Below, piece by piece: positions 53,509 through 61,144 of a stretch of 64,000 bases of DNA. Within the stretch, counting starts at the first letter, position 1, and the number at the start of each line of letters is the position of its first letter. The position numbers and the translations under genes were made by a program. Below the pieces are notes generated by a model. That model saw nothing but the letters and a program-made list of their open reading frames with translations, made no database searches and was not told where the DNA came from. The DNA is from Pedobacter africanus (GTDB taxonomy: Bacteria > Bacteroidota > Bacteroidia > Sphingobacteriales > Sphingobacteriaceae): contig NZ_FWXT01000001.1 in the NCBI RefSeq assembly GCF_900176535.1, positions 1,240,001 through 1,304,000 of the forward strand, written 5' to 3'.

Positions 53509-54243
53509 ATGAATTTTACCAATTTTGGCAGATACCTCCTCTTGTTAAAGGCCGTATTTAGAAGACCTGAGAAATTTAAGATTTACCTGAAGGCCATTTT
53601 CAAACAAATGGATTTTATTGGTGTAGGCTCTTTAGGCCTGATCGCCATTATATCTACCTTTATTGGTGCGGTAATGACCTTACAGATCGCTTTCCAGCTG
53701 GTTAGTGATTTTATCCCGAAAACCATTATCGGCTCTGTAAATCGGGATTCAAGTATATTGGAGCTTAGCCCAACCATCAGTGCTATTGTGCTTGCTGGTA
53801 AAATTGGTTCTGCCATATCATCTGAAATTGGCACCATGCGGGTAAGTGAACAAATTGATGCACTTGAAATTATGGGCATTAACTCTCCCGGATACCTGAT
53901 CTTGCCTAAAATTATTGCAGGTATTACCATGGTACCCCTGTTGGTAATTATGTCTATGTTTTTAAGCATCACAGGTGGTTATATTGGCGGAACTTTATCC
54001 GGTGCGGTTTCCCCGGCTGAATATATACAAGGTATCACTACAGATTTCAACCCTTATACGATTACCGTTGCCCTGATTAAAGCTTTTGTTTTCGGGTTTA
54101 TCATTACTTCTGTACCTGCTTATGAAGGTTTCTATGTAAAAGGGGGCGCATTGGAAGTTGCCCAGGCCAGCACCAGAGCGGTAGTTGTAAGTTGTATATC
54201 CATTCTGGCATGTGATTACATTGTAACCCAGTTATTACTATGA
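53509..54243 (+). CDS. mlaE: ABC permease of the MlaE/Yrb type
   Basis: The 244-residue inner-membrane protein belongs to the MlaE family that moves phospholipids between the two membranes. It has five or six membrane helices and the family sequence GAVMTLQIAFQL near residue 48, then SAIVLAGKIGSAISSEIGTM (about 95-114), the conserved permease motif. The stop overlaps the mlaF start (ATGA, 4 bp). The substrate-binding MlaD gene is not adjacent, which is common in Bacteroidota where it lies elsewhere. Confidence 0.93.
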   Translation: MNFTNFGRYLLLLKAVFRRPEKFKIYLKAIFKQMDFIGVGSLGLIAIISTFIGAVMTLQIAFQLVSDFIPKTIIGSVNRDSSILELSPTISAIVLAGKIGSAISSEIGTMRVSEQIDALEIMGINSPGYLILPKIIAGITMVPLLVIMSMFLSITGGYIGGTLSGAVSPAEYIQGITTDFNPYTITVALIKAFVFGFIITSVPAYEGFYVKGGALEVAQASTRAVVVSCISILACDYIVTQLLL

Positions 54244-54992
54244 TCGAAATCAAAGACATCCATAAATCATTTGGCGACAATGAAGTACTGAAAGGTATAT
54301 CTGGCAAATTTGAGGCTGGCGTAACCAATTTAATTATCGGAGGCTCTGGTTCTGGTAAAACAACCCTGCTGAAATGTATGATCGGGCTGCACCAGCCTGA
54401 AGAAGGCAGTGTGGAATACGACGAGCGGGAATTCACTACCATGAACTTTGAAGAAAAGATCGAAATCAGGAAAGAGATCGGCATGCTTTTCCAGGGTTCA
54501 GCACTTTTTGATTCCATGACCGTAGAAGAGAACATCATGTTCCCTTTAAATATGTTTACAGAGCAAAGCAGAAAGGAAAAACTGGAAAGGGTAAACTTTT
54601 GCCTGGAAAGGGTAAACCTGGAAGGTAAAAACAAACTCTACCCGGCCGAACTTTCTGGAGGGATGAAAAAGCGTGTAGGCATTGCCCGGGCCATTGCCAT
54701 GAACCCGAAGTATTTGTTTGTAGACGAACCCAACTCGGGTCTGGACCCTAAAACCTCCATCGTAATTGATGAACTGATTAAGGAACTGACCGAAGAATAC
54801 AATACCACCACAATTGTAGTTACACACGATATGAACTCGGTAATGGGTATAGGCGATTATATCCTGTTCCTCCATGAAGGAAAAAAATTCTGGGAAGGTT
54901 CCAACAAAGAAATTGCCCATACCGATGTTCAAGAACTAAACGACTTTGTTTTTGCCAGCCGTTTTATGAAGGCTGCAAAAGGAAAATTTTAA
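54240..54992 (+). CDS. mlaF: ATP-binding protein of the Mla-type phospholipid transporter
   Basis: The 250-residue ATPase has Walker A GGSGSGKTTLL (near 36-46), signature LSGGMKKR (about 139-146) with the MlaF-type SGGMKKRVGIARA, Walker B YLFVDEPNSGLDP and the switch histidine in VVTHDMNSV. It overlaps mlaE by 4 bp, the classical coupled pair. It powers the permease from the cytoplasmic side. Confidence 0.95.
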   Translation: MIEIKDIHKSFGDNEVLKGISGKFEAGVTNLIIGGSGSGKTTLLKCMIGLHQPEEGSVEYDEREFTTMNFEEKIEIRKEIGMLFQGSALFDSMTVEENIMFPLNMFTEQSRKEKLERVNFCLERVNLEGKNKLYPAELSGGMKKRVGIARAIAMNPKYLFVDEPNSGLDPKTSIVIDELIKELTEEYNTTTIVVTHDMNSVMGIGDYILFLHEGKKFWEGSNKEIAHTDVQELNDFVFASRFMKAAKGKF

Positions 54993-55004
54993 GATATCCA
55001 TTTT

Positions 55005-55886
55005 ATGATAAGCCTATTAACACCCACGCACTGGAAAGATTATGAGTTAATTGATTGTGGTGACTTTGAAAAATTAGAACGTTTTGGCAATCTGGTCTTG
55101 TCTCGGCCAGAGCCCCAGGCAGTCTGGAAAAAGACCTTATCGGATCAGGAATGGAAAAAACAGACCCACATCCGCTTCAAAGGACGCTCAGCAACATCAG
55201 GTGAATGGATCAAAAGTTCACCTAAGCTTCCAGACCGCTGGAATGTGGAGTACAGCAATAACGAGGTAAGTATAAACCTGCGTCTGGGACTTACTTCCTT
55301 TAAACACCTTGGTGTATTTCCTGAACAGGCGGTAAACTGGGATTATATTTCTTTCTGTGTTAAAAAATTTAAATCGCCAAGTCCGAAAGTTCTAAACCTA
55401 TTTGCCTATACAGGAGCGGCCTCATTAATTGCAAAAGCCGCCGGTGCAGATACCACACATGTTGATTCGATAAAACAAGTGGTAAACTGGGCCAATGAAA
55501 ACCAGGAACTCTCTAAACTTAAAGATGTGAGATGGGTGGTTGAGGATGCACTTAAGTTTGTGAAGAGAGAACTTAAACGCGGCAAAAAATACAATGGTAT
55601 TATTCTGGACCCACCAGCCTATGGCCATGGCCCCAATGGAGAAAAATGGAAACTGGAAGACCATATCCAGGAAATGATGCTAGACGTAGTACAGCTGCTC
55701 GATCCTCAGGAGCATTTTTTAATCCTCAATACTTACTCGCTAGGGTTTTCATCAGTAATTGTAGAAAATCTGATCAGAACCTCTTTCCCTAAGGTTAAAA
55801 ATCTGGAAACCGGTGAACTCTATTTACAGGCTACTTCAGGTGTTAAATTGCCTTTAGGGGTTTTTGGCAAGTTCAATAGCTTTTAA
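55005..55886 (+). CDS. class I SAM-dependent methyltransferase (RlmI/RsmD-like rRNA type)
   Basis: The 293-residue protein has a Rossmann-type methyltransferase domain with the SAM loop LNLFAYTGAASLIAKAAGAD (near 129-148), the acidic DSIKQVVNWANEN and the catalytic-type LDPPAYGHGPNGEKW motif near 200. The N-terminal 100 residues contain a small beta-rich part. It resembles m5C rRNA methyltransferases related to RlmI, but the specific base is unknown. It is 12 bp downstream of mlaF, in the same transcript, and is followed by a terminator. Confidence 0.85.
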   Translation: MISLLTPTHWKDYELIDCGDFEKLERFGNLVLSRPEPQAVWKKTLSDQEWKKQTHIRFKGRSATSGEWIKSSPKLPDRWNVEYSNNEVSINLRLGLTSFKHLGVFPEQAVNWDYISFCVKKFKSPSPKVLNLFAYTGAASLIAKAAGADTTHVDSIKQVVNWANENQELSKLKDVRWVVEDALKFVKRELKRGKKYNGIILDPPAYGHGPNGEKWKLEDHIQEMMLDVVQLLDPQEHFLILNTYSLGFSSVIVENLIRTSFPKVKNLETGELYLQATSGVKLPLGVFGKFNSF

Positions 55887-55915
55887 CCGGCCCTAAACGG
55901 TTTAGGATAAAAAAT

Positions 55916-55949
55916 AAGGCGCCGGATACTCAAACCGGCGCCTTTTCTT
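55916..55949 (+). terminator. intrinsic terminator after the methyltransferase gene
   Basis: AAGGCGCCGG (55916-55925), loop ATACTCAAA, CCGGCGCCTT (55935-55944), then TTCTTT: a 10-bp GC-rich stem with a U-run. Confidence 0.85.
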
Positions 55950-56012
55950 TAAACACACTTAAACCCAGTAACACCTTACTGACCAAGTTTCTTTATGGTC
56001 TTTGTTTAAAAA

Positions 56013-56047
56013 GAGGAGCTTCCGGAGGGCTCCGGAAGCTTGTCCTC
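56013..56047. repeat. long hairpin in the gap before the lipoprotein gene
   Basis: AGCTTCCGGAG (56017-56027) and CTCCGGAAGCT (56030-56040) are a perfect 11-bp inverted repeat; GAGGA (56013-56017) and TCCTC (56043-56047) can extend it past a bulge. No U-run follows. The 324-bp gap (55887-56210) also holds a terminator and two dyads, nothing coding. Confidence 0.6.
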
Positions 56048-56088
56048 ATCAACTAAACTAAACCAAATAGTTTCTTTCAGACTCATTG

Positions 56089-56146
56089 TTTAGAATCATT
56101 TTAAATAACACTACAAGTATAGCAACTTATTTAGAATAATTCCAAA
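56089..56146. promoter_or_regulatory. two tandem 17-bp dyads upstream of the lipoprotein gene
   Basis: TTTAGAATCATTTTAAA (56089-56105) and TTTAGAATAATTCCAAA (56130-56146) are 41 bp apart centre to centre (about four helical turns). Each is one or two mismatches from the dyad TTTAGAATnATTCTAAA. A related site lies upstream of hemA at 42260-42276. A Fur- or DtxR-type metal regulator is a possibility, not shown. Confidence 0.5.
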
Positions 56147-56210
56147 CAATATTAAAATAAATTTATAGCTAGCTTTTCTTATACTTGTACAAAAAACAAA
56201 TTCTATACTT

Positions 56211-57263
56211 ATGAAAATACCTCACCTGGCAGGAATTATTCTAATCAGTTCATTAACAATGGGTTTATTTACCAGTTGTGCTACTGATGGAAAGAAAGCG
56301 AAAGGACATACTAAAGTAACGGCCAATGGCGATACGGTAGTTGTTGAAGAAGAAAAAGAAGACACCACCCGCCAGCCGATAGACACCGCTAAATACAATG
56401 CACTGGTACGGAAGCTGGCCAATGGAGACTCCACAGGTAAGTGGCCGGTTAAAAAACAGCCATACCCCCTGGATGGTGCAATTCTTCCTTTTAAACGCAT
56501 TGTCGTTTATTACGGAAACCTGTATTCCAAAAAAATGGGTGCGTTGGGCGAATATGCACCTAAAGAAATGCTGGCTAAATTGGATGCTGAAGTTAAGCGT
56601 TGGGAAAAAGCAGACCCATCTACCCCAGTTCAACCAGGATTACATTATATTGCAGTAGTAGCAGCCGGAGATCCTGGAAAAGCGGGAAAATACCGTACAA
56701 GGATGCCTTTCAAACAAATCGACTCTGTAATGACCATATCCAGAATGCGTAAAAACATGATCGTATTTCTTGACATTCAGGTTGCTCTGGGAACGATACG
56801 TGACGAACTGCCTCAGTTGGAACAATATCTTAAATTACCAAACGTGCACCTGGGCATTGACCCTGAGTTCTCTATGAAAGACGGTTCTCTTCCTGGTCGT
56901 AAAATTGGCACCTATGATGCTGCAGATATCAACTATTGCTCAGATTACCTGGCTAACCTGGTAAAAAAATACAATCTGCCGCCAAAGGTATTTGTGGTTC
57001 ACCGCTTCACGAAAAAGATGGTAACCAATTCGCAGAACATCAAATTACGTCCGGAAGTTCAGGTGGTAATGCACATGGATGGATGGGGCGAACCGGAGCT
57101 TAAAAAAGGCACATACCGTCACTTTATTTATTCTGAACCGGTTCAGTTCACCGGCTTCAAATTGTTCTATAAAAACGACCTTAAAAAGGCACCAAACAGG
57201 TTGATGACACCAGAGGAGCTGTTGAAATTAAAACCAGCGCCAATCTATATTCAATACCAGTAA
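56211..57263 (+). CDS. lipoprotein of unknown function, conserved Bacteroidota type
   Basis: The 350-residue product has a lipoprotein signal (LISSLTMGLFTSC, cysteine 23) and an acidic linker (VVEEEKEDTT, near 44-53). The rest forms a mixed alpha/beta domain (ILPFKRIVVYYGNLYSKKM, MIVFLDIQVALG, PKVFVVHRFTKKM, EVQVVMHMDGWGE), resembling a TIM-barrel-like hydrolase of an unclassified family. No catalytic motif is certain. A -7-like TATACTTG at 56180-56187 and two dyads precede it. A strong terminator follows. Confidence 0.7.
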   Translation: MKIPHLAGIILISSLTMGLFTSCATDGKKAKGHTKVTANGDTVVVEEEKEDTTRQPIDTAKYNALVRKLANGDSTGKWPVKKQPYPLDGAILPFKRIVVYYGNLYSKKMGALGEYAPKEMLAKLDAEVKRWEKADPSTPVQPGLHYIAVVAAGDPGKAGKYRTRMPFKQIDSVMTISRMRKNMIVFLDIQVALGTIRDELPQLEQYLKLPNVHLGIDPEFSMKDGSLPGRKIGTYDAADINYCSDYLANLVKKYNLPPKVFVVHRFTKKMVTNSQNIKLRPEVQVVMHMDGWGEPELKKGTYRHFIYSEPVQFTGFKLFYKNDLKKAPNRLMTPEELLKLKPAPIYIQYQ

Positions 57264-57282
57264 TTTTAAAATAGCTGTTTAT

Positions 57283-57322
57283 AAAAAATGGCTTCTGATC
57301 TGTTGTCAGAAGCCATTTTTTT
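57283..57322. terminator. intrinsic terminator after the lipoprotein gene
   Basis: AAAAAATGGCTTCTGA (57283-57298), loop TCTGTTG, TCAGAAGCCATTTTTT (57306-57321): a perfect 16-bp stem with T-run, usable on both strands; the next gene on the minus strand ends at 57337. Confidence 0.9.
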
Positions 57323-57336
57323 ATGCGGGTTTATGC

Positions 57337-57813
57337 CTACTTCAAGTTTAAGGCTATACCTTCTCCTTTCAATAGTTTATTCAACAAAGCCACCAGGTTG
57401 CTAAGGTTCTGTTTCAGCAGGGCATAAATATTCAACCTGAAAGTATCCAGATCATCCATTTCGTCTTTCAGGTAGTTTTTGAGTTTAATCTTATTCTTTA
57501 ACCGTCTAGCCTCAGCCAGGTGGAATTCCAAAAAATAAGCCAGCCCTATCGGCTTATCGGCCCATACACCTGTAATGGTTTCCGATATCCTTTTGAATTC
57601 GCTTTCTAAAAACTCAAGCTGCTCATGATCTATCTCAAAATCCAGATTTCTGTCCATATCAATTAACAACACTCCTATCCTGATCAACTGGTTGTTTACA
57701 ACCGGACTGCTGGCCCTTTCCATCATAATTTTGACTATAAATTTATATTTCGGGATTAATATGTGAAATTTTGATGGATAAAACACCAGTTTTCCTATTT
57801 TTTGTTCTGGCAT
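57337..57813 (-). CDS. helical protein of unknown function
   Basis: The 158-residue frame begins at ATG 57813; ATGs at 57726 and 57723 (MMERASSPVVNNQLIRIGVL) would give a protein of about 128 residues and may be the real start, because residues 1-29 have an atypical, basic-apolar composition. The rest is helical and charged (LEFLESEFKRISETITGVWA, RLKNKIKLKNYLKDEMDDLD). No family is recognised. It ends just inside a bidirectional terminator and is divergent from the EcsC gene. Confidence 0.55.
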   Translation of the reverse strand: MPEQKIGKLVFYPSKFHILIPKYKFIVKIMMERASSPVVNNQLIRIGVLLIDMDRNLDFEIDHEQLEFLESEFKRISETITGVWADKPIGLAYFLEFHLAEARRLKNKIKLKNYLKDEMDDLDTFRLNIYALLKQNLSNLVALLNKLLKGEGIALNLK

Positions 57814-57850
57814 GAAAGTAGTGTAGTGATTAGTAACAAATCAAAAGCAC

Positions 57851-58408
57851 ATGAATTTACCATCATTAAAGCGGGTTAATTTTAAAAAAATGAGAGCAGA
57901 CCTAAGCAAAGGCTTCAAAAGCCTTGCTGAAGGTGGATTTAAACAGATCTTTAATCAGATAGACCAATTGGGCATCAAAAAAGGTGTTGATACCATGGGC
58001 ATAGATAAATTTGTAAACCAATGCGCACTCTTTGCTGCAGGCTCCGGAGTTGTAACCGGCATAGGCGGTATGGGTACCATGCTGGTGGGTACACCACTAG
58101 ATGTGATTAACCTCATTACACAGCAATTCAGAGTAACTTTAGCCATTTCCTACCATCATACCGGGCAGTATAAAATCAGTTTTGAAGAGTTTTTCAAAAT
58201 TGTAGCTTCCTCCGTAAAGGCAGATACCAAACTGGCCATCAGTAAAAATGTAATGGAAGAAGTTGCCGAGAAAATCCTAATGAACCTGGGCTCCAAAGCA
58301 ACCCGGCGCCTGGTTCCCGTTATCGGTGGTGTAATTGGCGGAACCGTAAACTATCTATTTATAAAAGGTGTTGCAAATGAACTGAAGTCCAAATCTGGTA
58401 AAATATAA
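57851..58408 (+). CDS. EcsC-family protein
   Basis: The 185-residue protein matches the EcsC family (PF12787): a glycine-rich apolar stretch (GSGVVTGIGGMGTMLVGTPLD, about 68-88) and an end with LVPVIGGVIGGTVNYLF (about 157-173). It has no signal peptide. EcsC proteins are associated with membranes and with the Ecs ABC transporter in Bacillus, but here no ABC partner is adjacent, so the role is open. Confidence 0.82.
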   Translation: MNLPSLKRVNFKKMRADLSKGFKSLAEGGFKQIFNQIDQLGIKKGVDTMGIDKFVNQCALFAAGSGVVTGIGGMGTMLVGTPLDVINLITQQFRVTLAISYHHTGQYKISFEEFFKIVASSVKADTKLAISKNVMEEVAEKILMNLGSKATRRLVPVIGGVIGGTVNYLFIKGVANELKSKSGKI

Positions 58409-58475
58409 GTCTCTGATTGTCGCAAGCCTCGTTTAATTGTCTTTTTACAGCGTTCCGCGCTGAGTTTTTTGCAGT

Positions 58476-58483
58476 TATATTTG
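58476..58483 (+). promoter_or_regulatory. -7 element upstream of the DUF4287-crp unit
   Basis: TATATTTG is a perfect TAnnTTTG box 29 bp before the ATG at 58513. The -33 TTG at the expected distance is not visible. Confidence 0.45.
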
Positions 58484-58512
58484 TGCAATTACAATTTTTA
58501 AATCCATAGATC

Positions 58513-58743
58513 ATGTCATTTCAAGCTTATTTAAAAACAATAAAAGAAAAAACAGGCTTAGGTCCTCAGGAATTCAGGGCCAAAGCTGAAGAGAAAGAGT
58601 TTACAGAAAATGGACAGCTCAAAGCAAGTGTAAAAGCTGCTGAGATTGTGAAATGGATAAAAGAAGAATACGACTTAGGCCATGGACATGCAATGGCTAT
58701 TTATGCACTGCTCAAGGCTATAAAGAACGAGAACAGCCAGTAA
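58513..58743 (+). CDS. DUF4287-domain protein
   Basis: The 76-residue protein matches DUF4287: MSFQAYLKTIKEKTGLGPQE at the start and VKWIKEEYDLGHGHAMAIYA (about 46-65) near the end. It is small, helical and cytoplasmic. The function is not known. Its stop (58741-58743) is 3 bp before the Crp-like gene, so the two are translated together. Confidence 0.88.
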   Translation: MSFQAYLKTIKEKTGLGPQEFRAKAEEKEFTENGQLKASVKAAEIVKWIKEEYDLGHGHAMAIYALLKAIKNENSQ

Positions 58744-58746
58744 TGT

Positions 58747-59337
58747 ATGCCTGAAGTTAATTTTGATTTGATCCTTGAAAATGTAGGCAGGCACATCCGG
58801 CTTGAAAAAGCGGAAGCAGATTTTTTCATATCCCTGCTGCAGTACAGGTCACTTAAACGCAAGGAATTTCTGCTTAGGCAAGGCGAAATATGCAGGTATG
58901 AGACCTTTATCATTAAAGGCTGCCTGCGCGTTTATACCATCGATGAAAACGGTGATGAACATGTGGTTATTTTTGGTGTAGAAAACTGGTGGGTGGGCGA
59001 TTTTGCCAGTTTTATTACACAAACACCTGCGACCTACGCTATTGATGCGCTGGAAAATACTGAGGTATTGCAAATCACAAAAGAAAATCTGGAAAAGCTT
59101 TATCAAAAAGTCAATAAGTTTGAACGTTTTTTTCGTCTCCTTCTACAAAATGCCTATGCGGCACAACAAAACCGCATCAATCAGAACTTGTCCTTTACCG
59201 CTGAGCAAAGGTACTTTGACTTTATAAAGAAGTACCCACAGCTGGAACAGCGCATTTCTCAAAAGCAGGTCTCTTCTTATCTGGGCATTACCCCGGTGTT
59301 TTTAAGTATGATCCGCAGGAAACTGACCGGGAAGTGA
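58747..59337 (+). CDS. Crp/Fnr-family transcriptional regulator
   Basis: The 196-residue protein has an N-terminal cNMP-binding-type beta-barrel (EFLLRQGEICRYETFIIKGC, about 39-58; VENWWVGDFASFITQTPATY) and a C-terminal part with a helix-turn-helix-like ISQKQVSSYLGITPVFLSMI. Fnr-type cysteines are absent, and the cNMP-binding Arg-Thr/Ser pair is not clear, so the ligand is unknown. It is coupled to the DUF4287 gene; the next gene is a membrane protein at 59406. Confidence 0.88.
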   Translation: MPEVNFDLILENVGRHIRLEKAEADFFISLLQYRSLKRKEFLLRQGEICRYETFIIKGCLRVYTIDENGDEHVVIFGVENWWVGDFASFITQTPATYAIDALENTEVLQITKENLEKLYQKVNKFERFFRLLLQNAYAAQQNRINQNLSFTAEQRYFDFIKKYPQLEQRISQKQVSSYLGITPVFLSMIRRKLTGK

Positions 59338-59405
59338 TTTATTAAACTACTTTAACGTTTTTCACTTCTTCAGGTTGTTGTTTTGTAGTGTAAAAACAAC
59401 AGAAA

Positions 59406-59894
59406 ATGAAAACCAGTATTACACAAACAAAAACAGGCACCATTGTGTGGGCCACTATAATTTCAGGAGTGCTAGATGCCCTTGCCGCAATTGTTGCCTA
59501 TAAGCTATTTTACAATTACAGTCCTGTCCAGATCTATCAGTTCGTAGCCAGTGGCGTATTGGGGCCGGATGCTTACACAGATGGTTTAGCCACAGCATTA
59601 CTTGGCCTTGCGTTCCACTTTTTGATCGCATTTTTTGCCAGCTATGTTTTCTATCTGCTATTCCCAAAGCTCCCGCTTTTAAAGCACAATAAAATTATTA
59701 CCGGTCTGCTGTATGGATTTACCATCTGGGCAGTCATGAATTTAGTGATTATCCCAATGAGTAAAATCCCTGCTGTCCATTTTGATGTACTTGCGATAAT
59801 AGCCATTATCTGGCACATGCTTTTAGTGGGCTTACCCATTTCGGTGATCGTTAGCAACTATTATAAACATTCCAAAGATACCGAGAATCGGTAA
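59406..59894 (+). CDS. four-helix membrane protein of unknown function
   Basis: The 162-residue protein has four apolar segments (about 12-32, 60-85, 98-120 and 125-150; TIVWATIISGVLDALAAIVA, LLGLAFHFLIAFFASYVFYL, LLYGFTIWAVMNLVIIPM). It resembles the YagU/DUF1440-like small membrane proteins of Bacteroidota, without assigned function. It lies 69 bp after the Crp-like gene, which may control it. Confidence 0.7.
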   Translation: MKTSITQTKTGTIVWATIISGVLDALAAIVAYKLFYNYSPVQIYQFVASGVLGPDAYTDGLATALLGLAFHFLIAFFASYVFYLLFPKLPLLKHNKIITGLLYGFTIWAVMNLVIIPMSKIPAVHFDVLAIIAIIWHMLLVGLPISVIVSNYYKHSKDTENR

Positions 59895-59994
59895 ATGTAC
59901 CGGAAGAGCTGATGATGGTTGTTCCTATTTTGCCCTGCACGAGTCTTAACACGCAAAAACCGAGAAACTTTGCAGCAAGCTTTGCCTATAAGTT

Positions 59995-60471
59995 TTAGTA
60001 GGTAAAAGCGACCTCGCTTTTCGGGTTATCCAGCTTGGTACTTTTACGCTGACCGCTTACAATGGCATGGATCATATTACTTTGTGACTCATGCTGCTCG
60101 AAGAGGATGTCGTTTTTAATACTCAGATGTTTTATCGATCTTACCTCTATTGTCTCGAAATAACACCAGGCGGCATCCTCTTCTATCTCATAACCCAGGT
60201 ACTTCAAATCGAGGGCCCTACCATTGGCACTGATCTTCAGGTGTGCTTTAATATACCTTGCAATCAAAGCATCCGCCTGTTTCCTGTCGGCAGGCTTTAA
60301 AATATTTACCTGGGTTTTATATTCCCTTTCCAACGCCCGTTCCAGGTCGTCAAAAAAAATCCTGCTGCTCACCTGCACTGCCCCATTATTTTTTTGCTGC
60401 ACAACCTCTGTTACACTCACATAAAAAGGATGAAATATATTTAACCAAAAAAATAATAAACACTGCAACAT
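59995..60471 (-). CDS. DUF6702-family secreted protein
   Basis: The 158-residue protein has a short apolar N-terminus (MLQCLLFFWLNIF) and then HPFYVSVTEV, the usual start of the mature DUF6702 protein, then a beta-rich domain (AVQVSSRIFFDDLERALERE; YEIEEDAAWCYFETIEVRS). In Bacteroidota this family is regularly found beside HupE/UreJ and an M1-type peptidase, as here. It is divergent from the HupE gene by 63 bp. Function unknown; a link to metal-dependent peptidase export or assembly is only a guess. Confidence 0.8.
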   Translation of the reverse strand: MLQCLLFFWLNIFHPFYVSVTEVVQQKNNGAVQVSSRIFFDDLERALEREYKTQVNILKPADRKQADALIARYIKAHLKISANGRALDLKYLGYEIEEDAAWCYFETIEVRSIKHLSIKNDILFEQHESQSNMIHAIVSGQRKSTKLDNPKSEVAFTY

Positions 60472-60534
60472 TTTGTTTTTCTTAATTTAAATGAGGATAT
60501 TGCTATTCCAATAGCTAAGGTACAAATTAATTCA

Positions 60535-61122
60535 ATGCAGGAATTCCCTCTTTATTTTCAACTAGGCTGGCAACATATTTTAGACTGGCAGGGATACGAT
60601 CACATTTTATTTGTTATGGCGCTATGCGGCACTTATATGCTGGCAGACTGGAAAAAGGTCCTGATCCTGGTTACTGCATTTACCGTTGGGCACAGCATCA
60701 CCCTTGCTTTAAGTGTATTCAAGATCATTAGTGTCAATACCGCGCTGATTGAATTCCTGATTCCGGTTACCATCCTGGTGACTGCGGCATCCAATATTTT
60801 CAGTAAGCGAAAAAAGCCAAAAGGACAGACTTTTAAATACCTCATGGCACTTTCTTTTGGTCTGATCCATGGCTTGGGGTTTTCAAACTACCTGAAAAGC
60901 CTGCTGGGCAAAAGCAGCAGCATCACCGCTGAACTGTTTGCCTTTAACATCGGACTGGAATTTGGCCAGGTATTGATCGTGGCTGGAGTTCTGATCCTTT
61001 CCTTCATCCTGATCTGGATTGTAAAAATAAAGCGATGGGATTGGAATTTCTTTCTTTCATCGGCTATATTTGGAATATCCTTTGTTATGGCGGCCGAACG
61101 TTTTCCGGCATTACTCGGATAA
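60535..61122 (+). CDS. HupE/UreJ-family membrane protein
   Basis: The 195-residue protein has about five or six membrane helices and the HupE/UreJ pattern: GWQHILDWQGYDHILFVMAL (11-30), FTVGHSITLALSVF near 60, and LIHGLGFSNYL near 110. The histidines H14, H23, H63 and the later H are the likely metal ligands of this family, which includes nickel/cobalt permeases. No hydrogenase or urease gene is here; the gene lies 22 bp ahead of the M1 peptidase, with DUF6702 diverging. Confidence 0.88.
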   Translation: MQEFPLYFQLGWQHILDWQGYDHILFVMALCGTYMLADWKKVLILVTAFTVGHSITLALSVFKIISVNTALIEFLIPVTILVTAASNIFSKRKKPKGQTFKYLMALSFGLIHGLGFSNYLKSLLGKSSSITAELFAFNIGLEFGQVLIVAGVLILSFILIWIVKIKRWDWNFFLSSAIFGISFVMAAERFPALLG

Positions 61123-61144
61123 TACATTCAAACAACTAACACCA

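Noticed and set aside
54104..54634. 176-codon open frame on the minus strand
   Set aside because: Antisense to mlaE and mlaF, which overlap by 4 bp in a known arrangement.
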